From Marinicauda salina (GTDB lineage: Bacteria > Pseudomonadota > Alphaproteobacteria > Caulobacterales > Maricaulaceae), in contig NZ_QEXV01000001.1 in assembly GCF_003122085.1 (NCBI RefSeq), forward strand, positions 806,001 to 870,000: a DNA stretch of 64,000 nt. The letters run 5' to 3'. Below are positions 25,377 to 34,904 of the stretch, piece by piece; within the stretch, counting starts at the first letter, position 1, and every line of letters starts with the position of its first letter. The position numbers and the translations under genes are program-made. The notes below the pieces were generated by a model. That model saw only the letters and a list, made by a program, of their open reading frames with translations, had not been told where the DNA came from and ran no database searches.

Positions 25377-26192
25377 ATGCGCATCGCCTTTTTCGGAGAC
25401 ATCGTGGGCAAGTCCGGGCGCATCGCGCTGGCCGATCACCTGCCTGGGCTGCGCGACCGCCTGGCGCTCGACTTCGTCGTCGTCAACGCGGAGAACGCCG
25501 CCGGCGGGTTCGGGATCACCGAGAAGACCGCGAACGAGCTGTTCGACGCCGGCGCCGACGTGCTCACCCTGGGCAACCACGCCTGGGACCAGGCCGAGGC
25601 GCTCGGCTATATCGAGCGCGAACCGCGTTTGCTGCGCCCGGTGAACTATCCCGAGGGCGCCGCGCCCGGCCGCGGCGCCTCGCTCTACGATCTGCCGGAC
25701 GGCCGGCGCGTGCTGGTGATGAACGTGTTGCTGCGCGTGTTCATGCAGCCGCTCGACGATCCCTTCGCCGCCGTCGACGCCCAGCTAAGGGCCTGCCCGC
25801 TCGGGGCGGTCGCCGATGCGATCCTCGTCGACATGCACGGCGAGGCGACGAGCGAGAAGCAGGCGATGGGCGTCTATTGCGACGGCCGGGCGAGCGTGTG
25901 CGTGGGCACGCACACGCACGTCCCGACCGCCGATCATCGCATTCTTCCAGGGGGCACGGCCTATCTCACGGATGCGGGCATGTGCGGCGACTACGATTCG
26001 GTGCTGGGCATGGACAAGGCCGAGCCGGTCAATCGCTTCGTCACCCACATGCGCTCGGGCCGCTTCCAGCCCGCGGAGGGCGAGGGGACGGTGAGCGGGC
26101 TGTTCGTGGAGACCGACGACAAGACCGGGCTGGCCACGCGCTGCGCGCCGATCCGGGTCGGCGGCGCGCTGGCGGAGGCGCATCCCGGCTAA
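25377..26192 (+). CDS. YmdB/TIGR00282-type metallophosphoesterase
   Basis: This 271-residue calcineurin-like phosphoesterase belongs to the family typified by B. subtilis YmdB, which hydrolyses cyclic nucleotides. Metal-binding residues are visible in FFGDIVGKSGR, NAENAAGGFG, LGNHAWDQ, DMHGEATSEKQAMG and GTHTHVPTAD. The C-terminal LTDAGMCGDYDSVLGMD block is a family hallmark. GGGGAAG precedes ATG 25377. It stands alone between fpr and the type II secretion operon. Confidence 0.9.
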   Translation: MRIAFFGDIVGKSGRIALADHLPGLRDRLALDFVVVNAENAAGGFGITEKTANELFDAGADVLTLGNHAWDQAEALGYIEREPRLLRPVNYPEGAAPGRGASLYDLPDGRRVLVMNVLLRVFMQPLDDPFAAVDAQLRACPLGAVADAILVDMHGEATSEKQAMGVYCDGRASVCVGTHTHVPTADHRILPGGTAYLTDAGMCGDYDSVLGMDKAEPVNRFVTHMRSGRFQPAEGEGTVSGLFVETDDKTGLATRCAPIRVGGALAEAHPG

Positions 26193-26271
26193 TCTCAGCG
26201 CGGCCTCTCGGAAGCGGTCGGAAGACTCTCTACAGTGGGGGCGGTGGAGTTGTCCGGCGGAGGGGGCGCTG

Positions 26272-27861
26272 GTGCCGCAGGATCCGCGTATCAAAGCTTT
26301 CAGGAGGTCCGGCCGGCTTGGCGAGGCCGACGCCGATCACGCTGCGGCGCTGATCGCGGAGACCGGCGAGCCGCTGGACCAGGTTCTCACAAAGCTCGGT
26401 CTGTTGACCGAGCTGGAGATCGCCGCGCATTTCGCCGAGCTCGCCGGGCTCGAGATGGCGCAAGGCGTCGCTGATCTGCCCGCGCCCGATGATGACGGTC
26501 TCGACGCCGGCCTGAACCCGGCTTTCCTGCGCGCCCAACGCATTCTCCCTGTCGGCGAGAGCGATGGAAGCGTCCTCGCCGCCCTGGTCGATCCGGCGGA
26601 GGGGGAAGCGGCCGACGCGCTTGCATTCGCCCTGTCGCGTCCGGTCAGACCCATTGTCGTGCCCGCTTCGCTGTTCGAACGGCTTTACGCGCGCCGCTTC
26701 GCCGCAGAGCCCGCCCGCGACGAGCCGGGCCAGGACATCTCCGCCGATGCGGAACGCTTGAGGGATATGGCGAGCGCGGCGCCCGTCATCCGTCTCGTCG
26801 ACCGGCTCATCACCGAAGCCGCCGAGACGCGCGCGTCCGACATCCATATCGAGCCGGGCGCGCGGGAGGCGGTCGTGCGACGGCGGATCGACGGCGTGCT
26901 GCGCGAGACGGGCCGGCTCGCGGTCACCCAGGCGCTCGCCGCGATCTCCCGCATCAAGGTGCTTGCCGATCTCGACATCGCCGAGCACCGCCGACCGCAG
27001 GACGGTCGCATGAGCTTTCCGGTGGCCGGGCGCAGCATCGATCTGCGGGTGTCGGTCGTTCCCACCGATCACGGCGAAAGCCTCGTCGTGCGATTGCTCG
27101 ATCCGGACGCCGGCCTGCGCGATCTGGAAAGCCTCGGCTTTTCCGAGACGATGACGGATATCTCGCGGCGCTGCCTGGCGCGGCCGAACGGCATATTGCT
27201 CGTGACCGGCCCGACGGGGAGCGGCAAGACCACCACGCTCTACGCGTTCCTGCGGCATCTCGCCGACGGCGAACGCAAGATTCTCACGATCGAGGATCCG
27301 ATCGAGTATCGTCTCGCCGGCATCTCGCAGTCTCAGGTCAGTCCGGCGATCGGGCTGGATTTCGCCGGCGCGCTGCGGTCGTTTCTCCGTCACGACCCGG
27401 ACGTGATCATGGTGGGCGAGATCCGCGACGAGGAGACTGCGCGCACCGCCGTGCAGGCGGCGCTGACCGGCCATCTCGTGCTGTCCACGCTGCACACCAA
27501 TGACGCGCCCGGCGCCGTGACGCGACTGAACGACATGGGGATCGAGCCCTATCTCGTGGCCTCCACCCTGATTGGCGCGTTCGCGCAACGACTGGTGCGC
27601 ACGATCTGTCGAGAGTGCGCCGGATCGGGATGCCAGGCCTGCGACGGGACCGGGCTCGCCGGCCGGATGGCGATCGCCGAGGGATTCGAAATGGATGAGG
27701 GGCTCAGCGAGCTCGTCCGCGCCGAGGCCGGAGAAGGCGCCCTGCGCGAGGCGCTGCGTCGCGACGGGTTTGCACCGATGGCCGCCGACGGGCGGGCCAA
27801 GATCGCCGCCGGTCTGACGCGAGACGAAGAGGTCGAACGCGCGGTGGGACGCCATGACTGA
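26272..27861 (+). CDS. gspE: type II secretion ATPase GspE
   Basis: GspE powers pseudopilus assembly for export of folded proteins through the outer membrane. The 529-residue product has the N-terminal MshEN-like domain, Walker A GPTGSGKTTTLY (near residue 313), the Asp box IEDPIEYRL, Walker B region VGEIRDEETA and the His box GHLVLSTLHTNDA. The zinc module is compressed to C-x2-C-x4-C-x2-C (CRECAGSGCQAC) without the usual long loop. The GTG start 26272 is supported by GGAGGGGG upstream. First gene of the operon; it overlaps gspF by 8 nt. Confidence 0.97.
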   Translation: MPQDPRIKAFRRSGRLGEADADHAAALIAETGEPLDQVLTKLGLLTELEIAAHFAELAGLEMAQGVADLPAPDDDGLDAGLNPAFLRAQRILPVGESDGSVLAALVDPAEGEAADALAFALSRPVRPIVVPASLFERLYARRFAAEPARDEPGQDISADAERLRDMASAAPVIRLVDRLITEAAETRASDIHIEPGAREAVVRRRIDGVLRETGRLAVTQALAAISRIKVLADLDIAEHRRPQDGRMSFPVAGRSIDLRVSVVPTDHGESLVVRLLDPDAGLRDLESLGFSETMTDISRRCLARPNGILLVTGPTGSGKTTTLYAFLRHLADGERKILTIEDPIEYRLAGISQSQVSPAIGLDFAGALRSFLRHDPDVIMVGEIRDEETARTAVQAALTGHLVLSTLHTNDAPGAVTRLNDMGIEPYLVASTLIGAFAQRLVRTICRECAGSGCQACDGTGLAGRMAIAEGFEMDEGLSELVRAEAGEGALREALRRDGFAPMAADGRAKIAAGLTRDEEVERAVGRHD

Positions 27862-29056
27862 CGGCGTGAGCTGGCGCTATGTGGCCGAAGCCCGCGACGG
27901 GCGCACGGTCAAGGGGCGCCTGCCCGGCGCGAGCGAGCAGGCGGTCGCCGATCGCCTGCGCGCCGATGGACTGCGTCCGGTCCTGATCCGTCAGGCGCGC
28001 GGGCGGCTCTTCGGTTCGGGTCCGCCCCGTCTTTCGCCCAAACAGTATGCGCGCGTGGTGCGCTCGCTCGCCGATCTGCTCGGTTCGGGAATTCCCCTGC
28101 GCGACGCGCTCGCCATGCTGGTCCGGCGCGAGAAGGACGGGCGGACGAAGGCCCTGCTTTCGCGACTCGAGGCCCGCGTTTCGGCGGGCGACAGCCTCAC
28201 CGCGGCGCTGCGCGCCGACCCGCTCGACCCGCCGCGCCTCCTGCCCGCGATCAGTTCGGCCGGCGAGGCGAGCGGCGAACTCGCCGCCTCGCTCGACCAG
28301 CTCGCCTCGCAGATGGAGGCGGACCAGGCGGTGCGCGCCGAAATCACCGGCCAGCTCGTCTATCCCGCCGCGCTGCTGGCGCTGATCTTCGCCACGCTGG
28401 TCTTCCTTGCGTGGTTCGTCCTGCCTCAGTTCGATTCGCTGTTCGCCAACACCGGCGCGCCGCCGCCGCCGGAGACCGCCGCCATCCTCGCCGCCGGAAA
28501 GGCGATACGCGCCGCCGGGCTGTGGATCGCGCTCGCGGTTCTGCTCGGGCTGCTCGGAGGACGGCGCGTGCTGGAGGCCCGGCCGGGGGTCGGCGATCGA
28601 ATCGCCGGAGCGATCCCGGTCATGCGCGGCGTGCGCGCCAAGCTCGACACGGCGCGCTACTGCCGCAGCCTGTCGCTTCTCCTGGCCGCCGGGCAACCGC
28701 TCGCGCGCGCCGAGCCGGTGGCGCGCTCCGCGGTCGCCTCGCCGATCCGGCGCGCCGCGCTCGTCGCGGCCGGCGAGCGGCTCCGGAGCGGCCAGTCCTT
28801 CGCGAGCGCTCTGCGCGACGAGGCCGCCTTGCCGGAAGAGATCGCCGGGTTCGTCGAACTCGGCGAGAAGACCGGCCGGCTGGCTGCGCTGCTTGCTCGC
28901 GCGGCGGACATCTACGAAAGCGAAGCGCGGCAAACCCTTAAACGGACGGTGGAATTGCTAGGCCCAGCGATGACGGCCATACTTGGCCTGTTCGTGGCTG
29001 CCGTGATCGCGTCCGTGATCTCCGGCGTGCTCAGCCTGAACGAGGTGGTGTATTGA
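27854..29056 (+). CDS. gspF: type II secretion inner-membrane protein GspF
   Basis: GspF is the polytopic platform protein that couples the ATPase to the pseudopilus. The 400-residue product has two T2SSF domains, each starting with a conserved RxLADLLGSGIPLRDAL-like helix (about residues 70-190 and 265-385), and three hydrophobic segments (about 170-195, 215-235 and 368-395). The N-terminal extension GRTVKGRLPGASEQAVADRL is typical. It overlaps gspE and gspG, consistent with translational coupling. Confidence 0.95.
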   Translation: MTDGVSWRYVAEARDGRTVKGRLPGASEQAVADRLRADGLRPVLIRQARGRLFGSGPPRLSPKQYARVVRSLADLLGSGIPLRDALAMLVRREKDGRTKALLSRLEARVSAGDSLTAALRADPLDPPRLLPAISSAGEASGELAASLDQLASQMEADQAVRAEITGQLVYPAALLALIFATLVFLAWFVLPQFDSLFANTGAPPPPETAAILAAGKAIRAAGLWIALAVLLGLLGGRRVLEARPGVGDRIAGAIPVMRGVRAKLDTARYCRSLSLLLAAGQPLARAEPVARSAVASPIRRAALVAAGERLRSGQSFASALRDEAALPEEIAGFVELGEKTGRLAALLARAADIYESEARQTLKRTVELLGPAMTAILGLFVAAVIASVISGVLSLNEVVY

Positions 29057-29493
29057 TGATGACCCGCCGCGGCCGGTCCCAGAACGGCTTCACCCTGTTC
29101 GAACTCCTCGTCGTGCTGGCGATCCTGGCGTTGCTCGCCGCCATCGTCGCGCCCCGCGTGATCGGCTATCTCGGACGCGCCAAGTCCGACGTCGCCGAGA
29201 CGCAGATGTCCAATATCGTCACGGCCCTGGAACTCTACTATCTCGACATGGGCCGATACCCCTCCGAGTCGGAGGGCCTTCAGGCGCTGGTGGAGATGTC
29301 TGGCGAGGGCGAGACTCCCAATGCGCGCTGGCAGGGCCCCTATCTCGACGACGAGTCCGGCCTGATCGATCCTTGGGGGCGGCCCTATGTCTATGCCCGC
29401 CTGGAGGACGCGGACAGGGTCGAGATCCTCACCTACGGACGCGACGGCGAGGCGGGGGGAGACGGCGAGGATGCCGACATCACCAAGCGCTGA
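29053..29493 (+). CDS. gspG: type II secretion major pseudopilin GspG
   Basis: The major pseudopilin forms the shaft of the piston. The 146-residue product has a type III signal peptide: a short basic leader ending in G, then FTLFELLVVLAILALLAAIV with the invariant Glu at +5. Downstream, DMGRYPSESEGLQAL and GPYLDDESGLIDPWGRPYVY are diagnostic for GspG, as is the acidic calcium-site region near the C-terminus. The start overlaps the gspF stop by 4 nt. Confidence 0.97.
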   Translation: MMMTRRGRSQNGFTLFELLVVLAILALLAAIVAPRVIGYLGRAKSDVAETQMSNIVTALELYYLDMGRYPSESEGLQALVEMSGEGETPNARWQGPYLDDESGLIDPWGRPYVYARLEDADRVEILTYGRDGEAGGDGEDADITKR

Positions 29494-29917
29494 CAGGTTC
29501 GCGCACGCAGCCGGCTTCACCCTGTTCGAGACCCTGGTCGCGCTCGCGATCGCGTCGAGCGTGGCCGCTACGGCGGCTGCCTTCGTGCGCATGAACTCCC
29601 CCGGACCGGCGATGACGGCGATGATCGACCGGACGGCCGCCGATCTCGCCCGAGCGCGTCTGGAAGCGCGTCGCACCGGTCGCCCGGTCGATGTGCGGGT
29701 GAACGACGAGGGTTACGCCATTCCCGCCCTCGCCGTCGTCCGGACGTGGAGACCCGGCGTGGAGGCGCGATGGTCGCGGGCGGCGGAGACGGGTTTCGAG
29801 CTGATTCCCGGTCCCGCCGCGGCGGAGCCGATCCGGCTGGAACTCGACTATTCCGGGCTGGAGGCGGAGATTCTTGTTCGGTCAGTCAGCGGGCGGATCG
29901 ATGTCCGACGGGGGTAG
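29471..29917 (+). CDS. gspH: type II secretion minor pseudopilin GspH
   Basis: A 148-residue pseudopilin with leader ending in AAG and the N-methylated helix FTLFETLVALAIASSVAAT. The body lacks GspG hallmarks and fits GspH (the segment RARLEARRTGRPVDVRVNDE is like the family's mid-region). ATG 29471 lies inside the end of gspG (23-nt overlap), and the leader length from it is right for a prepilin. Expected to help assemble or cap the pseudopilus. Confidence 0.88.
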   Translation: MPTSPSADRFAHAAGFTLFETLVALAIASSVAATAAAFVRMNSPGPAMTAMIDRTAADLARARLEARRTGRPVDVRVNDEGYAIPALAVVRTWRPGVEARWSRAAETGFELIPGPAAAEPIRLELDYSGLEAEILVRSVSGRIDVRRG

Positions 29918-30266
29918 GAGAGACGCGGGCTACGCGCTCAGCGAGGTGCTGGTCGCCGCTGCGATCGCGGCCGGCGTGCTGATCGCCGCGATGACGGGTC
30001 TGTCCGCGAGCCTGCGCGGCGCGCGCGCCGCCGACGAGGCGCGGATCGAACAGCTTGTCGCCGCCAATATCGCCGCGCGCCTGAGGGCCGGGCTGCCCGT
30101 CGATCTCGCCGTCGAAGGCTATGAGGGCTGGCGCGTCGACATGAGCGCGATCGACGAGCCGACCGATCCGCGGACCGGCGCGGCCCTGTCCGAGGCGCGG
30201 ATCCTCCCGCCGGGCCGCACGAGCGCCGGTTATGCCTTGATCGTGCTTCACGAGGGGGCGGGATGA
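29901..30266 (+). CDS. gspI: type II secretion minor pseudopilin GspI
   Basis: A 121-residue product with prepilin leader MSDGGRRDAG and helix YALSEVLVAAAIAAGVLIAA. Aromatic Tyr replaces the usual Phe at +1. The small size and position between gspH and gspJ support GspI, a component of the tip complex with J and K. The start lies within the end of gspH. Confidence 0.83.
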   Translation: MSDGGRRDAGYALSEVLVAAAIAAGVLIAAMTGLSASLRGARAADEARIEQLVAANIAARLRAGLPVDLAVEGYEGWRVDMSAIDEPTDPRTGAALSEARILPPGRTSAGYALIVLHEGAG

Positions 30267-30889
30267 GCGGACCGAGGAACGACGCCGGGTTTTCGCTGAC
30301 CGAGACGCTCGTCGCGGTCGCCATTCTCGCCGCGGTGTCCGTGGCGCTGGCGCCCGCGATCCGCAGCGCGTTCGTCGCCCACAAGGCGCTCGGCGAGGCG
30401 AGCGAGGCCGCGTCGGCCCACCTCCATCTGGAGCATGCGCTGCGCGACCTTCTCGCCGCGGCCCTGCAACTTCCCGGCAGCGGGGATGCGCCGACATTCG
30501 AGGGCAATCCCGGGTCGATCCGCTTCGCCGCCCGCCCTCCGGGAAGCCGCTCGCCTTTGGTCGTCGGGATCGAGGTCGCCGGGCGCGAGGATGCGCAGAG
30601 CGTCCGCATTACGCTGACGCCGCTCGACGGCGGGCCCAGCGCCGGTGATACGATCGGCGGCGCCTACAGCGAGCTGCGGTTCCTGTTCTACGGGGAGGCG
30701 GAGGAAGGCGAGCCGGCGCGCTGGCGCCGGAACTGGGACGCTTCACGCCCGCCGCGCCTCGTCGTGCTCGACATGGCGCGGCGTCCCGGCGACGACGCCC
30801 TGCGTCGCATCGAGGTCGCCGTGGGCGGGCGGGCGGAGCTCGCCTGTGATTACGATTCCGGCCTGCAGGCTTGCCGTCAGGGCATATGA
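30263..30889 (+). CDS. gspJ: type II secretion minor pseudopilin GspJ
   Basis: A 208-residue pseudopilin with leader ending in DAG and helix FSLTETLVAVAILAAVSVAL. The larger body with beta-rich segments (SIRFAARPPGSRSPLVVGIE, ELRFLFYGEAE, RRIEVAVGGRAELACDYD) fits GspJ, part of the I-J-K tip. It overlaps gspI by 4 nt and gspL by 4 nt (ATGA). Confidence 0.88.
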   Translation: MSGPRNDAGFSLTETLVAVAILAAVSVALAPAIRSAFVAHKALGEASEAASAHLHLEHALRDLLAAALQLPGSGDAPTFEGNPGSIRFAARPPGSRSPLVVGIEVAGREDAQSVRITLTPLDGGPSAGDTIGGAYSELRFLFYGEAEEGEPARWRRNWDASRPPRLVVLDMARRPGDDALRRIEVAVGGRAELACDYDSGLQACRQGI

Positions 30890-31809
30890 TGAACGTTCTC
30901 GCCGCGCTGAAATCATGGGGCCGCGCGCTCGCCACCAGCCTCGACTGGGCGTTTCGCGAGGCGAGCCGGCCGTTCCCCGCGCCGCTTCGTCGGGCGGGCG
31001 TGCGTCGTCGCATGAGCGTCGTGCGCCCCGGCGCCGACGGGCGCCTCGTTGCGGCCGGAGTCGCCGAACAGTCCTGGCTCGGTCACTGGCGGAGCATCCC
31101 GGATCGGCGGGACGGGAGCGGGCTCGATACGCTGGCGCTGCTTCCCGAGGACCGGGTCCTGAAGCGCAGGCTCGTCCTCGGTCCGGCAGCCGCGGACCAT
31201 GCCGGCCAGGCGGTGGCGCATCGCTTCACCGAGCTTTGCCCCCTGCCGGTCGACGAGGCGACCTGGTCATGGCGCGTGGTCGGTCCGTCGCAGGGCGGCG
31301 GATGCGAGGTCGAACTCGCCATCGCGCGTCAGAGCGAGACGGAGGCCTGTCTGGACTCCGCCGAGAGTCGGACGACGATCGTCGCAGCCGGGCTGGAGGA
31401 GGCTGGTCCCGTCCATATTCTCGCGCGGCGCGCGGCCGGCGGCGCGCGGCCGGCGAAGCTCCTGCCCGCCGTCGTCGTGCTGGCGCTCGTGTTTGCAGCC
31501 TGGGCGACGGGGTGGCGGATTGATCGCGATCTGGCCGCGCTCGAGGCCGAGCGCGAGGCCCTTCTGGCCGAGGCGCGCGGTCTGCGCGCCGAAACCGAAA
31601 CCGCCGCCGCGCTCGGCCCCGTGATCGCCCGTCAGCGGGCCTATCCTGATCTCGACGACGTGCTGCGCGCTCTGGAATCCGGCGTGGCGTCCCTGCCGGA
31701 GAGCGCGGCCGTCGGCGGCATCGGCGCGAACCAGCGCGAACTCGTCATCCATGACGCCTCGCCGGCGCGGCGCGAAGTGCTGCGTGAACGCATCGGAGCG
31801 GACCAGTGA
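30886..31809 (+). CDS. gspL: type II secretion assembly-platform protein GspL-like
   Basis: The 307-residue product has a soluble N-terminal part, one hydrophobic segment near residues 190-208 (LLPAVVVLALVFAAWATGW) and a periplasmic coiled-coil and ferredoxin-like part, the layout of GspL/PilN-type proteins that recruit GspE to the membrane. The sequence is poorly conserved, so the name relies on operon position between gspJ and gspM and on topology. ATG 30886 overlaps the gspJ stop (ATGA). Confidence 0.8.
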   Translation: MMNVLAALKSWGRALATSLDWAFREASRPFPAPLRRAGVRRRMSVVRPGADGRLVAAGVAEQSWLGHWRSIPDRRDGSGLDTLALLPEDRVLKRRLVLGPAAADHAGQAVAHRFTELCPLPVDEATWSWRVVGPSQGGGCEVELAIARQSETEACLDSAESRTTIVAAGLEEAGPVHILARRAAGGARPAKLLPAVVVLALVFAAWATGWRIDRDLAALEAEREALLAEARGLRAETETAAALGPVIARQRAYPDLDDVLRALESGVASLPESAAVGGIGANQRELVIHDASPARREVLRERIGADQ

Positions 31810-32369
31810 AGCCGCTGGCCGCTCTCTCTCCCCGCGCCCGGCGGGCCGTCGCCTGGACGGTGACCGGCCTGGCGCTCGTCTTGCCGCTGCTGGCGATCGC
31901 GGGCTGGGCGTGGGCGCTGGCCGGAGAGCATGCAAGCCGCGCTCAGCGGCTTGCCGAGCTCCGCGCCCTCGAGACGCGGGTGGTCGAAGCCCGGGCCGAA
32001 GCGACCGCCAACCCCCGTCTCGCCCTGATCGCCGATCCGGACCTGCGCGCCAGTCTGCGTTCGCCTTCCGCGGCCGAGGCCCGCCTCGTCGAGCAGGGCG
32101 ACGCGCTGGCTGCGCGACTGGAAGCCGCCGGGCTCCAGCCCGCGCTGTCGCAGGAAGTCGAACGCGTCACGCTCGGCGGCGTGGAGGAAGTGCGCATGAG
32201 GCTGACCGCTCGGGGAGATGCGGCCGCGATCCTGGAAGCGCTCGGGGGCGGAGTCGCGCCCGATCTTCGCGTTTTCTCCTTCCGTCTCGAACCGCTGGGC
32301 GACGGCGAGGCCCGCCTCCGCCTCGTCCTCGTGCGCGCGACATCCGGAGGCGACGAAGATGCGGATTGA
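31806..32369 (+). CDS. gspM: type II secretion platform protein GspM-like
   Basis: A 187-residue bitopic protein: short cytoplasmic N-terminus, transmembrane segment about residues 16-38 (AWTVTGLALVLPLLAIAGWAWAL), a coiled-coil stretch and a compact C-terminal domain. This is the standard GspM/PilO-like design that partners GspL. It overlaps gspL by 4 nt and the next gene by 11 nt. Confidence 0.83.
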   Translation: MKPLAALSPRARRAVAWTVTGLALVLPLLAIAGWAWALAGEHASRAQRLAELRALETRVVEARAEATANPRLALIADPDLRASLRSPSAAEARLVEQGDALAARLEAAGLQPALSQEVERVTLGGVEEVRMRLTARGDAAAILEALGGGVAPDLRVFSFRLEPLGDGEARLRLVLVRATSGGDEDAD

Positions 32370-32781
32370 CGCCCCGACCCTTCTGGCCGGCGCGGCGATC
32401 ATCGCCGCGTCGGCGTGGGGGTTGGGCCAGATCCTGGCCCCGCCGCCCGACGCGAGATCGCCGCAGCGTCCCGCCCTGGAGGCCGGGCCGGTCCCCGACG
32501 GCGCCGCGCTGCAGGCCGTCGCCGCCCGGCTCCGCCGCCCCGAGCCTGCGAGCGCCCCCGAGCCGGCGGCGTCCCCCCGGCCGACTCCGGCCGTCGAGGT
32601 CCGGTTGATCGGCCTGGTGGAGTCAGACACAGGTTGGGTGGCCCTGATTTCGCATGCCGGCGAAACGACGACGGTGCGACCCGGCGGCAGCGTCGGCGGC
32701 TACTCCCTGACGGAGGTCGGTGCGCGCTCGGTCGTGCTCGAACGCGAGGGGGAGCGCCTGCGCCTGGAACTCGAGTCGTAA
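32359..32781 (+). CDS. GspN/GspC-like inner-membrane protein (homology-region domain)
   Basis: The 140-residue product has one N-terminal membrane segment (about 8-27), a proline-rich linker and a small beta domain (VRLIGLVESDTGWVALISHA... to ...SVVLEREGERLRLEL). That domain resembles the HR domain with which GspC contacts the secretin. In Xanthomonas xps operons the equivalent short gene, xpsN, also sits just before gspD. It therefore likely links the inner-membrane platform to GspD; no PDZ domain is present. Confidence 0.75.
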   Translation: MRIDAPTLLAGAAIIAASAWGLGQILAPPPDARSPQRPALEAGPVPDGAALQAVAARLRRPEPASAPEPAASPRPTPAVEVRLIGLVESDTGWVALISHAGETTTVRPGGSVGGYSLTEVGARSVVLEREGERLRLELES

Positions 32782-32849
32782 ATCGGGCGAGGCATGACGA
32801 ATGTGCGGGACGTGGGCTAGTTTGGCTGATTGCGGCTGAGGGGAATGGA

Positions 32850-34904
32850 ATGACGGGCTCGGTTATGGCGCGGATCGCGTCAGCGGCTTTGGCGGCGTTA
32901 TGCCTTCAGGCCTGCGAGACGTTCGCCCCCGACGCCGGCGGCGATGAGCCGGCGCGGTCGCCGGAGCCCGCCGCCGAGCCGGCCCCGGACCCGGATCCGC
33001 AAGCGCTCGACTTCAGCGTTCCCTCTTCCGAACCCGCCGAGCGCGATGAAGAGCGCCTTGTCTATTTTCGCGACATGGCCGGGGCGTCCGCCCTGGATTC
33101 GGACGGTCTGTCCGAGCGTGATTTCCGCACCGGGACGCTGGGACTCGATTTCGTGGACGCTCCGGTCGCCGACGTAGCGCGGGCGGTGGTCTCCGAGGCG
33201 CTCGGCGAGCAGGTCGCCGTAGCGAGCGGTGTTGACGGGCGCATCACCCTGACGGCTCCCGAGCCCGCCCCCGTTCGCAGCGCGCTGCGGGCGCTGGAAG
33301 CCGTGCTCGCCGAGTCCGGCCTCGCCCTGGTCGAGCTGGAGGAGGGCTTCCTTCTCACGACCCGGGATCGCGCAGGCTCCGCCGGCGGAGTCGCAGCCCC
33401 GCGTCTCGGCTTCGGCGCGCGGATCGTGCCCGTCACGAACACCACGCCGACTGAACTGCTGCCGCTCATCGATCCCTTCATCACCGATCAGGTCGAGATC
33501 GCCTTCGACGACGCCGAAGGGATCATCATCCTCACCGGGCCCGGTCCCGACGTGGAGAGCGCCAGAAGCGCGATCGAGCTTTTCGACCGGCCTTACCTGG
33601 TCGATCGGGTGTTCGGCATGTTCGAGCTTCACTACATCGACGCGCGCACGGCGAAGTCCGAAATCGACACCCTGCTGCAGGGCATGGGGCTGTCGCCGGA
33701 AACGGTTCGCACCCTGGCCCTGCCGCGGCTCAATCTCCTTTTCGTGGCGACGCGCGAGCGCGCCCGTTTCGATGAGATCGAGGGGTGGATCGATCGATTC
33801 GACCGGCCCTCCGGCGGCGACGAGCGGCGCCTTCGCTATTACGTGGGGCGCAACACGCCCGCCGAAACGCTGGCGAGGCAGATCTCCGCGGCTTTCGCCG
33901 GCTCCGGCGCCGGAACGGGTCAGTCGGGCGAGCTGCCGCGCTTCTCCGGCGATGACGCGGCGACGAGCGACGAGGCCGGACAGGATGACGAACCCGGCGG
34001 GCGGCTCACCATCATCCCCGACGAGCTCAATAACGGCCTGATCATCCGCGCGACAGACCAGGAGTACCGCGAGATCGTCCAGCTGCTCGAGCGCATGGAC
34101 GTGATGCCTCCGCAGGTTCTCATCGAGGCGACGATCGCCGAGGTGCGCCTCACCGACGAGCTGAGTTTCGGCGTGCGCTGGTTCTTCGAGGAGCAGGTCG
34201 GCGAGGGCGACCACCAGCTGAACTTCACCGACTCGCCCACCGGGTCGTTCGGTCCCGCCTTTCCGGGGTTCAACTACGCCTTCGTCGGGTCGGACATCAA
34301 CGCGGCCCTGTCGGCCCTGGATTCGGTGACCGATGTCAGCGTCCTGTCCGCGCCCTCCATCATGGTCCAGAACAACCAGACCGCCAATCTCCAGGTCGGC
34401 GACGAGGTGCCCATCGTCACCCAGACCGCCCAGGCCGTCAGCGATCCCAACGCGCCGCTGGTCCAGAACGTCACCCTCCGCGAGACGGGGGTGATCCTGG
34501 AGGTGAGCCCGCGCATCAACGCCAGCGGCATGGTCGTGCTCGACGTGACGCAGGAAGTGTCCAGCGCGCGTCCGAGCACCACGTCGGGCATCGACTCCCC
34601 GACGATCCAGCAGCTGCGCTTCACCAGCACCGTGGCGGTGAGGAGCCGCAACACCATCGCGCTGGGCGGGCTCATTCGCGAGCAGGCGACCGAACTCGAC
34701 GACGCCGTGCCGCTGCTGGGCCGCATCCCGGGAATCGGCAACGCGTTCCGCTCTCGCACCGAACGCACGGAGCGGCGCGAGGTGGTCATCTTCCTGACGC
34801 CGCGCATCATCTCCACCGAGGCCGAGGTCGACGAGGCGCTCCAGCGCATTCGCCGCGAACTCGGCGCGCTCGAGGATCGCTATCCCGATCTGTTCGAGGA
34901 GTGA
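32850..34904 (+). CDS. gspD: type II secretion secretin GspD
   Basis: The outer-membrane channel of the system. The 684-residue product starts with a lipoprotein signal ending in the lipobox LCLQAC, unlike many secretins. A Pro/Glu-rich linker, N0-N3 domains and the secretin core follow (VLSAPSIMVQNNQTANLQVG, EVPIVTQTAQ, VTLRETGVILEVSPRIN, NTIALGGLIREQ, VPLLGRIPGIGNAFRS, REVVIFLTPRII). ATG 32850 follows GAGGGG; a second ATG five codons later is possible. The gene is 68 bp after its predecessor, the only real gap in the operon. Confidence 0.95.
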   Translation: MTGSVMARIASAALAALCLQACETFAPDAGGDEPARSPEPAAEPAPDPDPQALDFSVPSSEPAERDEERLVYFRDMAGASALDSDGLSERDFRTGTLGLDFVDAPVADVARAVVSEALGEQVAVASGVDGRITLTAPEPAPVRSALRALEAVLAESGLALVELEEGFLLTTRDRAGSAGGVAAPRLGFGARIVPVTNTTPTELLPLIDPFITDQVEIAFDDAEGIIILTGPGPDVESARSAIELFDRPYLVDRVFGMFELHYIDARTAKSEIDTLLQGMGLSPETVRTLALPRLNLLFVATRERARFDEIEGWIDRFDRPSGGDERRLRYYVGRNTPAETLARQISAAFAGSGAGTGQSGELPRFSGDDAATSDEAGQDDEPGGRLTIIPDELNNGLIIRATDQEYREIVQLLERMDVMPPQVLIEATIAEVRLTDELSFGVRWFFEEQVGEGDHQLNFTDSPTGSFGPAFPGFNYAFVGSDINAALSALDSVTDVSVLSAPSIMVQNNQTANLQVGDEVPIVTQTAQAVSDPNAPLVQNVTLRETGVILEVSPRINASGMVVLDVTQEVSSARPSTTSGIDSPTIQQLRFTSTVAVRSRNTIALGGLIREQATELDDAVPLLGRIPGIGNAFRSRTERTERREVVIFLTPRIISTEAEVDEALQRIRRELGALEDRYPDLFEE